This document shows, in pieces, positions 45,171 through 53,330 of a stretch of 64,000 nucleotides of DNA. The notes below the pieces were generated by a model. That model made no database searches. It was not told the DNA's origin and saw nothing but the letters and a program-made list of their open reading frames with translations. The first letter of the stretch is position 1. Every line of letters begins with the position of its first letter. The DNA comes from Streptomyces lydicus (GTDB lineage: Bacteria > Actinomycetota > Actinomycetes > Streptomycetales > Streptomycetaceae): contig NZ_CP017157.1 in assembly GCF_001729485.1 (NCBI RefSeq), forward strand, positions 6,386,001 to 6,450,000, read 5' to 3'. The translations under genes were made by a program, and so were the position numbers.

Positions 45171-45301
45171 CACTTGCTCCTGGTCTTATCGGTAAGAAGC
45201 AGAGCCTCGCCCCTGCCGCGCGTCTTCTCCTGCACGGTGTCCGACCGGCAGGCGGTTGTCCATCCCCGTACCGAGGTCTTCCCCCGGCCGGGAGTTGCCG
45301 C

Positions 45302-45325
45302 CCGTACGGGCCGATGCCCGTACGG
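45302..45325 (-). terminator. Hairpin between pyrH and frr
   Basis: Perfect 10-bp stem (45302-45311 and 45316-45325) with a CGAT loop, 20 bases after the pyrH stop. It may reduce read-through into frr. Confidence 0.6.
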
Positions 45326-45345
45326 AATCACGGCAGTTGGGGCCG

Positions 45346-46116
45346 TCAGGCCCGGGTGTCCTGATCGCTGACGAGCGTGCCGATCTTCTCACCCTTCACC
45401 GCACGCGCGATGTTGCCCTCGGCGAGCAGTTCGAACACGAGGATCGGGAGCTTGTTGTCCCGGCACAGCGTGATGGCGGTGGCATCGGCGACCTTCAGGT
45501 CGCGGGCGATGACCTCGCCGTACTCGAGCGCGTCGAACTTCACCGCGTCGGGGTTCTTCTTGGGGTCGGAGTCGTAGACGCCGTCGACACCGTTCTTGCC
45601 CATCAGCATGGCCTCGGCGTCGATCTCCAGGGCGCGCTGGGCGGCCGTGGTGTCCGTGGAGAAGTACGGCATGCCCATGCCGGCGCCGAAGATCACGACC
45701 CGGCCCTTCTCCAGGTGGCGCACCGCGCGCAGCGGAATGTACGGCTCCGCCACCTGTCCCATGGTGATCGCCGTCTGGACGCGCGAGTCGATGCCTTCCT
45801 TCTCCAGGAAGTCCTGGAGGGCGAGGCAGTTCATCACTGTGCCGAGCATGCCCATGTAGTCGGACCGGGCCCGGTCCATGCCGCGCTGCTGGAGTTCGGC
45901 ACCGCGGAAGAAGTTGCCGCCGCCGATCACGATGGCGATCTCGTAGCCGTCGCGCACCACGGCGGCGATCTCGCGGGCCATCGCGTGCACGACGTCGGGG
46001 TCGACACCGAGTCCGCCGCCGCCGGCGAAGGCTTCGCCAGACAGCTTCAGCAGGAAGCGTTGCCTGCCTCCGTGACCGGCATGGTCTGTGTGCGCGCCGT
46101 CGGCACCGTGATTCAT
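45346..46116 (-). CDS. pyrH: UMP kinase
   Basis: Phosphorylates UMP to UDP in pyrimidine nucleotide synthesis. 256 residues with the amino-acid-kinase motifs [45 protein letters not shown] [14 protein letters not shown] and [16 protein letters not shown]. Start ATG 46116 has GAGGAG upstream; 18 further bases are open. A hairpin sits between tsf and this gene. Confidence 0.96.
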   Translation of the reverse strand: MNHGADGAHTDHAGHGGRQRFLLKLSGEAFAGGGGLGVDPDVVHAMAREIAAVVRDGYEIAIVIGGGNFFRGAELQQRGMDRARSDYMGMLGTVMNCLALQDFLEKEGIDSRVQTAITMGQVAEPYIPLRAVRHLEKGRVVIFGAGMGMPYFSTDTTAAQRALEIDAEAMLMGKNGVDGVYDSDPKKNPDAVKFDALEYGEVIARDLKVADATAITLCRDNKLPILVFELLAEGNIARAVKGEKIGTLVSDQDTRA

Positions 46117-46144
46117 TGAGCTCTCCTCGTGCACATACGAAGAA

Positions 46145-46191
46145 GGCCATTGCCGTGGGTCTGTTCCAGATCCCTGTGCGGCAATGGCCTC
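46145..46191 (-). terminator. Terminator-like hairpin after tsf
   Basis: Perfect 12-bp stem (46145-46156 and 46180-46191), 23-base loop, followed on the minus strand by TTCTTCG. It likely ends most rpsB-tsf transcripts. Confidence 0.7.
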
Positions 46192-46279
46192 CTCGTCACA
46201 TCTGCGGCCGGCCGTTGAGCGGCCGACTGCGTACGACCCTAGCGGGGTCGCAGGTCATTCGCTGCCTTGCGGCAGGCTC

Positions 46280-47116
46280 TCAGATGCCGACCTTGATGCG
46301 CGAGAAGCGCTTCAGGGTGACACCGGCCTCCTGGAGGACCTTCTCGACGGACTTCTTGTTGTCGAGCGCGTACGGCTGACCGAGCAGCGTCGCGTCCTTG
46401 AAGAAGCCGTTGAGGCGACCCTCGACGATCTTCGGCAGGGCGGCCTCGGGCTTGCCCTCCGCACGCGTGGTCTCCTCGGCGACGCGGCGCTCGGCCTCGA
46501 CGACCTCGGCCGGGACGTCCTCCTTGGCGAGGTACTTCGGCGCGAAGGCGGCGATGTGCTGCGCGACACCCTTGGCGACCTCGGCGTTCTCCTTGTCGAG
46601 CTCGACGAGGACACCGATCTGCGGCGGCAGGTCAGGCATGGTGCGGTGCATGTACGCCGACACGTAGCCGCCGGAGAACTGCGCGAAGCGGTCCAGGACG
46701 ATCTTCTCGCCCAGGGTGGCGTTGGCCTCGTCAACGAACGCCTGGACGGTCTTGCCGGCCTCGATCTCGGAGGCGAGCAGGGCCTCGAGGTCGGCCGGGG
46801 AGGTCTTCGCGACGTGCGCAGCGATCTCGTTGGCGACGGCCTGGAACTTGTCACCCTTGGCGACGAAGTCCGTCTCGCACTTCAGCTCGACGATGACGCC
46901 GGAGGTGTTGTCGTCCGCGATCAGCGAAACCACGGCGCCGTTCTCGGCGGAGCGGCCCTCACGCTTGGCGACGCCCTTCTGGCCCTTGATGCGCAGCGCC
47001 TCGACGGCCTTGTCGACGTTGCCCTCGGCCTCGTCCAGGGCCTTCTTGCAGTCCATCATGCCGGCGCCGGTGAGCTCGCGGAGCTTCTTGACGTCAGCGG
47101 CGGTGTAGTTCGCCAT
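46280..47116 (-). CDS. tsf: Elongation factor Ts
   Basis: Nucleotide exchange factor for EF-Tu. 278 residues with the N-terminal UBA-like domain (AADVKKLRELTGAGMMDCKK) and the signature CETDFVAKGD, plus EGRLNGFFKDATLLGQP near the C-terminus. The start at ATG 47116 is unambiguous. Follows rpsB after 105 bases that contain a large hairpin. Confidence 0.97.
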   Translation of the reverse strand: MANYTAADVKKLRELTGAGMMDCKKALDEAEGNVDKAVEALRIKGQKGVAKREGRSAENGAVVSLIADDNTSGVIVELKCETDFVAKGDKFQAVANEIAAHVAKTSPADLEALLASEIEAGKTVQAFVDEANATLGEKIVLDRFAQFSGGYVSAYMHRTMPDLPPQIGVLVELDKENAEVAKGVAQHIAAFAPKYLAKEDVPAEVVEAERRVAEETTRAEGKPEAALPKIVEGRLNGFFKDATLLGQPYALDNKKSVEKVLQEAGVTLKRFSRIKVGI

Positions 47117-47165
47117 GGTCTGTGAATCTCTTCTCGAAATCTCGAAGTCGAAAGATCTACGGGTG

Positions 47166-47205
47166 GACGGCGGGGGCGGCGCTCGTGGCGCCCTCCCCCG
47201 CCGTC
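47166..47205 (-). terminator. Large hairpin between rpsB and tsf
   Basis: 11-bp outer stem (47166-47176 and 47195-47205) plus a 5-bp inner stem (47178-47182 and 47188-47192). As tsf has no clear promoter of its own in the 105-base spacer, this may be a partial terminator that tunes the S2 to EF-Ts ratio. Confidence 0.6.
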
Positions 47206-47221
47206 ATCGCCGGTTCTGAGG

Positions 47222-48103
47222 TCAGGCCTGCTCGGCGTCCGCCGGCTTCTCGGCCTCGGCGGCCGGGGCCTCAGCGGCCGGGGCCTCGGCGGGCTTCTCA
47301 GCAGCGTCCTCGGAGTCTGCCTTCTTCTCACCCTCGAGCAGGTCGCGCTCCCACTCGGCCAGCGGCTCAGCGGCAGCCTTGTCGCCGGGCTTCTGGTCGC
47401 CGGTGGCGGCACCGGAGCGGGCGATGAGGCCCTCGGCGACGGCGTCGGCGATCACGCGGGTGAGCAGGGTGACGGAGCGGATCGCGTCGTCGTTGCCCGG
47501 GATCTTGTAGTCGACCTCGTCCGGGTCGCAGTTGGTGTCGAGGATCGCGACGACCGGGATGTTGAGCTTGCGCGCCTCACCGACGGCGATGTGCTCCTTC
47601 TTGGTGTCCACGATCCAGACGGCGCTGGGCACCTTCTGCATCTCGCGGATACCACCGAGGGTCTTCTCCAGCTTGGCCTTCTCGCGGGAGAGAACCAGGA
47701 GCTCCTTCTTGGTGAGGCCGGACGCGGCCACATCCTCGAAGTCGATCTGCTCGAGCTCCTTCAGGCGCTGCAGGCGCTTGTAGACGGTCGAGAAGTTGGT
47801 CAGCATGCCGCCGAGCCAGCGCTGGTTCACGTAGGGCATGCCCACGCGGGTCGCCTGCTCGGCAATGGCCTCCTGGGCCTGCTTCTTCGTGCCGACGAAC
47901 ATGACCGAGCCGCCGTGGGCGACGGTCTCCTTGACGAACTCGTAGGCGCGGTCGATGTACGACAGCGACTGGAGCAGGTCGATGATGTAGATGCCGTTGC
48001 GCTCCGTGAAGATGAAGCGCTTCATCTTCGGGTTCCAGCGGCGGGTCTGGTGCCCGAAGTGGACGCCGCTCTCCAGCAGCTCCCGCATCGTGACGACGGC
48101 CAT
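47222..48103 (-). CDS. rpsB: 30S ribosomal protein S2
   Basis: Small-subunit ribosomal protein. 293 residues with [45 protein letters not shown] and [20 protein letters not shown]. The C-terminal 45 residues are an Ala/Glu/Lys/Pro-rich tail ([14 protein letters not shown]) found in actinobacterial S2. Start ATG 48103 has AAGGAG seven bases upstream. Confidence 0.97.
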   Translation of the reverse strand: MAVVTMRELLESGVHFGHQTRRWNPKMKRFIFTERNGIYIIDLLQSLSYIDRAYEFVKETVAHGGSVMFVGTKKQAQEAIAEQATRVGMPYVNQRWLGGMLTNFSTVYKRLQRLKELEQIDFEDVAASGLTKKELLVLSREKAKLEKTLGGIREMQKVPSAVWIVDTKKEHIAVGEARKLNIPVVAILDTNCDPDEVDYKIPGNDDAIRSVTLLTRVIADAVAEGLIARSGAATGDQKPGDKAAAEPLAEWERDLLEGEKKADSEDAAEKPAEAPAAEAPAAEAEKPADAEQA

Positions 48104-48552
48104 GGCCGTACTCCTTGTTGTGCTCGGTTCCACTGCGGCCGGTCGGCCGCGGTGCCTGACGCCCCGACGCGCCTGCCGGGGAAGACACCTTGCGGAGCCG
48201 TCCGAGGACCGAGGAGCGCGGCCGTCGTGCTGCCCGAACGGGACTGGGCACTTACGGCGGGGCGTGCGAAGTCGACCCGGTGACCCGGATCGCCATCAGA
48301 AGTGTACGGGACTGCCGATGCACCGGGCGACACGCACCATTTCGAGCCCCGGCCGAGTGAGCCCGGAAGCCCGACCGAGTGACAACCGGGGGCCGACCGG
48401 GTGAGGCGACGGCGCGGGGAGCCGGCCGAATACTCGGCCTCGGACAAGCGGGATCCCCCTCCCGGGTGACGCCGTTTTCCACAAGCCGCCCTTCGTCCAC
48501 AGCTCCGGACCAAGATCCGCACGCCGCACCCGGCCTACGCCACTGTCGAGCC
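48104..48552. other. Divergent region between rpsB and the M23 peptidase gene
   Basis: 449 bases without a convincing gene. It must hold the rpsB promoter. It also has three 22-base-spaced repeats (48351-48405) and two DnaA-box-like 9-mers at 48475-48483 and 48493-48501. Confidence 0.6.
48351..48405. repeat. Three repeats with 22-base period
   Basis: GGCCGAGTGAG at 48351, GACCGAGTGAC at 48373 and GACCGGGTGAG at 48395, each 22 bases apart, i.e. about two helical turns. That fits a regulator binding one face of the DNA, but chance GC-rich similarity cannot be excluded. Confidence 0.4.
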
Positions 48553-49815
48553 ATGCGACGACAGACCCGAGAAACACACCGACCCACCCGACACCCGCGC
48601 CGCCCCCTCCACGGCACGCAGCCGCCGCGCCCCGTGCGAGGCGCGCGGCTCAAGAACGGGGCCGCCCGCCGGGGCACACTCCCTCGATTCCTCCGGCGCG
48701 CGCAGACCACGAGCCGGGGCAATCCCCACCACGGGCAGCGCCCCGCTCCCCCACCCACCACTCCCCGGCGCGCACCCTTACGCCCACTTCCCCACCAGCA
48801 GCCACGCACCCCCGGCGCCAGCTGCTTCTTCCCCGCCCGCGCGGCGACCGCACTCCTGACCCCCGCCACGGCCGCGCTGCTCCTCACCCTCCCGACAGCA
48901 ACCGCGACCGTCCTCCCCCAGCCGTCTCCCGCGACGGCCCCACCCCTGGCGGCCACGGCGACGGCAACGACGGCGCGGCCGATCGCGTACACCGGAACAC
49001 CCACACGCGGACGGACACGAGAAGCAACAGGGGGCCGGGACGTCCGGCACGGCGAGCGGCAGGAGGCCGGCCGGACGGGACAGCTGGCGGACCGGGCCTG
49101 GCCGGTGGACGGGAAGGGGCGGAGCGGCATACGGCCCACGGTGCTACGCGGCTGGGAACCGCCCCCGGCTCCCTGGGCCGCCGGGCACCGGGGCGTGGAC
49201 CTGGCCTCCCCGGTCGGCGCGACCGTACGGTCCGCCGCGCCGGGCCGCGTGACCTACGCCGGGAAGGTCGCCGACCGTGGCGTCCTGACCATCGAACTGT
49301 CCCCCTCCGGCCGCCCGCCCTTACGAACCACGTACGAACCCGTACGCGCCACGGTCCACAAGGGCCAGCGCGTTGCTGCGGGCCAACCGGTCGGTGAACT
49401 GCAGCGCGGCCCGTTCCACTGCCGCGAACCGTGCCTCCACTGGGGCCTGCGCCGCGGCAAGACCTACCTGGATCCCCTGTCCCTACTGCCCCCGAGCATG
49501 CGCAACGGCGGCCCGTCCCGCCTGCTGCCGGTCTTCGGAGTCCCCCTGCCCGCCGACGGCCCCACCGGCCGCCGACTGCCGGGACCACCGAAGTCCGCAG
49601 CCGAGGAGACCAGGTCGAAACCGTCGGGCGCCGCTCTGACCGGGGCAGTCGCGCTCGCGGCCGCAACCCTCTGGGCCGTCGGCCGACTCTCGCCCCCTCG
49701 CTCGGCGAGAAAACGTGCCCACGCGGGGCACAAGGGCGCGCGTACTGCCGGGAAGGGAGGCCCCGAGGAGCACGTTTCCGCAGGCAGGGCGCGTGCCGCT
49801 GGGCCGACGACGTGA
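48553..49815 (+). CDS. M23 family peptidase, probably secreted or membrane-tethered
   Basis: Zinc endopeptidase of the lysostaphin/LytM type that cuts peptidoglycan cross-links. The M23 motif reads GHRGVDLASPVGATVRSAA, and the C-terminal zinc His is in CLHWGLRRG. A hydrophobic segment (AATALLTPATAALLLTLP) about 100 residues in would be the signal, after an Arg/Pro-rich stretch that is too long for a normal signal peptide. A second hydrophobic segment (ALTGAVALAAATLWAVG) follows the catalytic domain and could anchor the C-terminus. The start is uncertain (ATG 48553 used; the frame is open to 48379). Activity is inferred from the motifs only. Confidence 0.75.
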   Translation: MRRQTRETHRPTRHPRRPLHGTQPPRPVRGARLKNGAARRGTLPRFLRRAQTTSRGNPHHGQRPAPPPTTPRRAPLRPLPHQQPRTPGASCFFPARAATALLTPATAALLLTLPTATATVLPQPSPATAPPLAATATATTARPIAYTGTPTRGRTREATGGRDVRHGERQEAGRTGQLADRAWPVDGKGRSGIRPTVLRGWEPPPAPWAAGHRGVDLASPVGATVRSAAPGRVTYAGKVADRGVLTIELSPSGRPPLRTTYEPVRATVHKGQRVAAGQPVGELQRGPFHCREPCLHWGLRRGKTYLDPLSLLPPSMRNGGPSRLLPVFGVPLPADGPTGRRLPGPPKSAAEETRSKPSGAALTGAVALAAATLWAVGRLSPPRSARKRAHAGHKGARTAGKGGPEEHVSAGRARAAGPTT

Positions 49816-50100
49816 GCGGGCCCAGGTGCCAGCCGACAAGTGGGCAGAGCGGGAGGAGCCCGGAACACGGCACCGGGAAAAACGGGGGGCGCGCGGGGCG
49901 CGGGGCTCGGAGACCGGGCGCCGGTGGAGACCGAGTGCCGTTAGGGCATGGCCCGGTCGGCGGGGCCCGGCGACACGACGGGCCCGACGGCACAGCAGCG
50001 GCGTCGCGCCCTGCCCCGGGCCAGGTGTCACCAAGCCGACCAGGTGTCACCGGGCAGCAAGGCACGCCGAGGCCGCGGGCGCCCGGCCGCGCGGAGCCGG

Positions 50101-50168
50101 CTGCGGGCTGCGGGCTGCGGGCTGCGGGCTGCGGGCTGCGGGCTGCGGGCTGCGGGCTGCGGGCTGCG
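50101..50168 (+). repeat. 7-bp tandem repeat (CTGCGGG, 9.7 copies)
   Basis: Nine perfect consecutive CTGCGGG units (50101-50163) plus a partial unit. It is not in a recognised gene. Such heptanucleotide arrays are prone to slippage and could vary between strains; the copy number could also be affected by assembly. Confidence 0.95.
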
Positions 50169-50191
50169 CAGACAACTTGAGGCGGGTGTGG

Positions 50192-50222
50192 AGGGGGTGG
50201 GGAGGGGGGTGGGGGGTGGGGG
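50192..50222 (+). other. G-run tract, possible G-quadruplex
   Basis: At least four runs of four or more G within about 31 bases, separated by single T or A bases, on the plus strand. It could fold into a G-quadruplex. It lies about 25 bases from the TetR stop codon. Confidence 0.7.
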
Positions 50223-50246
50223 CCCCGGGGGGGCCGAGGCTACGGG

Positions 50247-50831
50247 CTAGGGGTGGGACACCCCGCGGAGGGCCATGGTGACCGCTGCCTCGGTGATGTC
50301 GGTCGGGTCTTCCGCGGCGCCGAGTTCGATGCGGCGGACCGCGGCGTCGACGACGCCCTGGAGGAGCATGGCCGCGAGCCGGGGCTGTTCGTGACCGAGG
50401 GCGGCGAGCGCCTCGACGATCATGGCGATGAGCCCGCCGTGCGCCGCGCGGATCTTCTCGCGTGCGCCCGCGTCCAGCTCGCCGGCCGAGATGGCGACGA
50501 CGGCACGGTGGCGCCGGTCACCGACCAGTGCCAGCTGCCGGCGCACATACGCCTCGATCTTCTCCTCGGGACGCTCGACGCGCTCCATCGCCGCCGCGAC
50601 CTCGGCGGCCCACACAGGGAAGTCGACGGCGCACAGCTCTTCGACGACGGCCGCTCGCGAGCGGAAGTACTCGTACACGGAGGAGCGCGCGAGTCCCGTC
50701 CGCTCGGCGAGGGCGGGGAAGGTCAGCGCTTCCGTTCCGCCCTCGGACAGCAGGGTGCGAGCGGCGTCCAACAGGGCGCCGCGCTGCATGGTCCGGTGCT
50801 CGGCCACAGAGGCCGCTCGAATCCTGGGCAC
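50247..50831 (-). CDS. TetR family transcriptional regulator
   Basis: A 194-residue repressor-type regulator with an N-terminal TetR helix-turn-helix (RGALLDAARTLLSEGGTEAL, FPALAERTGLARSSVYEYF) and a helical ligand-binding domain. The GTG at 50831 is the likely start. It is 84 bases upstream of the whiG stop on the same strand, so the two might share transcripts. Target genes are not evident; the ligand is unknown. Confidence 0.9.
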   Translation of the reverse strand: MPRIRAASVAEHRTMQRGALLDAARTLLSEGGTEALTFPALAERTGLARSSVYEYFRSRAAVVEELCAVDFPVWAAEVAAAMERVERPEEKIEAYVRRQLALVGDRRHRAVVAISAGELDAGAREKIRAAHGGLIAMIVEALAALGHEQPRLAAMLLQGVVDAAVRRIELGAAEDPTDITEAAVTMALRGVSHP

Positions 50832-50914
50832 GCCCCCACTCTACGGATGGGGCCCCGGCCGCGGCACTCCGCATGGCGACACGATGTGCGCGGGCCAGGC
50901 CGGCGGGCCGTGTT

Positions 50915-51751
50915 TCAGCGGCCGACGTCGGCGAGTTTCGCCCTGAGCTGGAGTACGGACTTGGTGTGGATCTGGCTGACCCTGCTCTCCGTGACGCCGA
51001 GGACGTTGCCGATCTCGGCGAGCGTGAGGCCCTCGTAGTAGTAGAGGGTGACCACGGTCTTCTCCCGGTCGGGGAGGGTGTTGATGGCCCGTGCCAGGAG
51101 CCGTCTCAGTTCGCGGTCCTCGGCGATCTCGACGGGGTTCTCGGCGGCCGTGTCCTCGAGGGTGTCCATCAGGCTCAGCCGTTCACCGCCCTCGCCACCG
51201 ACGTGCAGGAGCTCTTCCAGCGCCACCACGTTCGCCAGGGACAGCTGGCTGAACACTCCGTGGAGCTCCTCCAGCGCGATGCCCATCTCCTCGGCGACCT
51301 CTGCCTCCGTGGGAGTGCGGCGCAGCTGGGCCTCGAGGGTGGCGTAGGCGCGCTCGACGGCGCGGGCCTTCTGGCGTACGGAGCGTGGGATCCAGTCCAG
51401 GGCGCGCAGTTCGTCGATCATCGCGCCGCGGATGCGGGTGATGGCGTAGGTCTCGAATTTGATGGAGCGTTCGGGGTCGAACTTCTCGATGGCGTCGATC
51501 AGGCCGAAGACTCCCGAGGACACGAAGTCGGCCTGCTCCACGTTGGGCGGCAGACCGACGCTGACGCGGCCGGCGACGTATTTGACGAGTGGCGAGTAGT
51601 GCAGGATCAGTTGTTCCCGCAGCCTGCCGTCGCCCGATGCCTTGTAGGAGCGCCACAGCTCGTCGAGGGAGCTGGGCGCGGCGGGGCGCACGCTGCCGCG
51701 CGCGGCGGGTGGTACTGCCGCGCGGTCAGACCCGGAGGTGTGCTGGGGCAT
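50915..51751 (-). CDS. whiG: RNA polymerase sigma factor WhiG
   Basis: Sigma factor of the FliA/WhiG group needed for aerial hyphae to begin sporulation septation in Streptomyces. The 278 residues show region 2 ([60 protein letters not shown]), region 3 and region 4 ([40 protein letters not shown]). Region 2 and 4 residues match the flagellar-type sigma family. The start is the ATG at 51751. Its N-terminal 25 residues are hydrophilic and non-conserved. The neighbouring rpsB-tsf-pyrH core is the normal position of whiG. Confidence 0.97.
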   Translation of the reverse strand: MPQHTSGSDRAAVPPAARGSVRPAAPSSLDELWRSYKASGDGRLREQLILHYSPLVKYVAGRVSVGLPPNVEQADFVSSGVFGLIDAIEKFDPERSIKFETYAITRIRGAMIDELRALDWIPRSVRQKARAVERAYATLEAQLRRTPTEAEVAEEMGIALEELHGVFSQLSLANVVALEELLHVGGEGGERLSLMDTLEDTAAENPVEIAEDRELRRLLARAINTLPDREKTVVTLYYYEGLTLAEIGNVLGVTESRVSQIHTKSVLQLRAKLADVGR

Positions 51752-52112
51752 TCGTCGCCTTGAGCCGTTCTGCCGAGACGTGGGTGGGTGGATGCATGAG
51801 GGTTGAATTGCCTGTGAGCGTAGCGTGACCGGAGTGTTGCGGTGCGCGAGGAGAGCGAGTTCGGGGGTGCGCAGATACGTTCCGCTGCCCGCACCTCAGG
51901 GTTACCTCGTACGGCGTGTCGACATCCGCATACGATGCCGGGTGCAGGCGTTCGGAGGGCCGTGCGGACGCACGCGGTGGCACGGCGGGCCGGCGCCCGT
52001 GCGCCCGTTGCGCCACATCGGCGCCTGCCCATGGGGCAGGCGGGTGCGGCGAAGTACGGCAAACCTGGATTCTGCGGTCATTCCCCTCACCCTTTCACCC
52101 GTTCGCCCCAGG
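51752..52112. other. Gene-free stretch between whiG and dprA
   Basis: 361 bases with no convincing gene. It should hold the whiG promoter, since dprA is transcribed toward it, but I see no strong promoter or terminator match. Confidence 0.55.
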
Positions 52113-53327
52113 TCAAGGACCGCCTCGCCGGGAACCGTCGGTGCTCTCGGCGCGTCGCGCCAACTCCCAGTGGTCGCCGTACCTTTGAACGAATCCGAGG
52201 GACTGCAGCTCCAGGAGCTTGGCGTGGGTGAGGTCGTGGGGCGTGCCGGCTTCTTGCGCCAGGCGTGCGCTGTCCGTTGCACCGCGGGCCGGCAGCGCCT
52301 CCAGCACGCGGGTCGCGACGGGGTCGAGGAGGTCGCGGACCAGGGTCGGTCCGCGGCGTTCGGGGGCGAGGTCGCCGATGCTGCCGACAAGTTCGATGAC
52401 TTCGTCGGCGTCGGTGACCACCGCGGCCTCGCCGCGCAGGAGTTGGTGGACGCCGGCGGACAGGCCGCTGGTGACGGGGCCCGGCATACCCATCGTGTAG
52501 CGGCCGAGGGCGAGTGCGCGCCGGGCGGTGACCAGTGAGCCGCTGCGGAGTTCGGCTTCCACGACGACGGTCCCTCTGGTGAGTGCGGCGATGACGCGGT
52601 TGCGTTGGACGAAGCGGCTGCGGGTGGGGTGGTCGCCGGGCGCCAACTCGGCCACCAGCAAGCCTTGTTCGGCGATCCTTCCGATCAGTTCGGTGTGGCC
52701 GCGCGGGTAGGGGTGGTCGACGCCGCAGGCGAGTACGGCGATGGTGGCGCCGTCCGCGGCAAGGGTGCCTCGGTGGGCTGCGCCGTCGATGCCGTAGGCG
52801 GCACCGGAGGCGACGGTCCAGCCGCGGTCGGCGAGTCCGGCGCTGAGGGTGGCGGCGAGGTGGGCGCCGTATTCGGTGCAGGCCCGGGCCCCGACGACGG
52901 AGACGGAGCGCAGCGCCCACAGCCTGAGGTTGGCCTGCCCGCGCACCCAGAGGCCGATGGGGCGGGCATCGCCGAGGTCGTCGAGCTGGCTGGGCCATTC
53001 GTCGTCACCGGGGCAGAGGAAGCGGCCGCCGAGGGCGGCGACCTCCGCGAGGTCCTCGGCGGGGCGGGCCCGGGCGGCGCGCAGTCTCAGGCCCGCGATC
53101 TTGGTCCGGCTCGCGCCCGTCGGCGGGACGGCGTCGTCGTCGGTGAGTGCGTGCCACAGGGCTACCGGGCCCATCTCGCGGAGCCAGCGGCCGGCGGTCT
53201 CGTCGCCCGGTTCGAGAATCCGGGTGAGCGCGGCGCGGGCGGTGCGCTGTGGTTCGTAGGGCTGTCGAGGTGCTGGTGGGACGGGCGGGGTGCCGGTGGC
53301 GAAGCCCCATGCGTCGATTCCGGTCAT
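52113..53327 (-). CDS. dprA: DNA-processing protein DprA
   Basis: Loads RecA on single-stranded DNA in natural transformation and also functions in non-competent species. The 404-residue protein has the Rossmann-like core SVVGARACTEYG, VASGAAYGIDGAAHRGTLA, and the DprA signature RSRFVQRNRVIAALTRGTVV. N- and C-terminal helical domains flank it; the last 70 residues are a winged-helix-like part (LAQEAGTPHDLTHAKLLELQ). The start ATG 53327 is three bases downstream of the comM stop codon. Confidence 0.94.
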   Translation of the reverse strand: MTGIDAWGFATGTPPVPPAPRQPYEPQRTARAALTRILEPGDETAGRWLREMGPVALWHALTDDDAVPPTGASRTKIAGLRLRAARARPAEDLAEVAALGGRFLCPGDDEWPSQLDDLGDARPIGLWVRGQANLRLWALRSVSVVGARACTEYGAHLAATLSAGLADRGWTVASGAAYGIDGAAHRGTLAADGATIAVLACGVDHPYPRGHTELIGRIAEQGLLVAELAPGDHPTRSRFVQRNRVIAALTRGTVVVEAELRSGSLVTARRALALGRYTMGMPGPVTSGLSAGVHQLLRGEAAVVTDADEVIELVGSIGDLAPERRGPTLVRDLLDPVATRVLEALPARGATDSARLAQEAGTPHDLTHAKLLELQSLGFVQRYGDHWELARRAESTDGSRRGGP

Positions 53328-53330
53328 GGC

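Larger units (their letters stand above)
49816..50246. other. Gene-free stretch with repeats
   Basis: 431 bases between the M23 peptidase and TetR genes, which face each other. No convincing gene. It holds the CTGCGGG tandem repeat (50101-50168) and a G-run tract (50192-50222). Confidence 0.65.

Noticed and set aside
50101..50168. Repeat array taken as a possible CRISPR
   Set aside because: The unit is 7 bases with no spacers; it is a simple tandem repeat, and no cas gene is nearby.
49431..50180. Open frame running through the CTGCGGG repeat
   Set aside because: A repeat of 7 bases shifts through all frames, so open frames here are artefacts of a stop-free repeat; the encoded string is a simple repeat with no feature.
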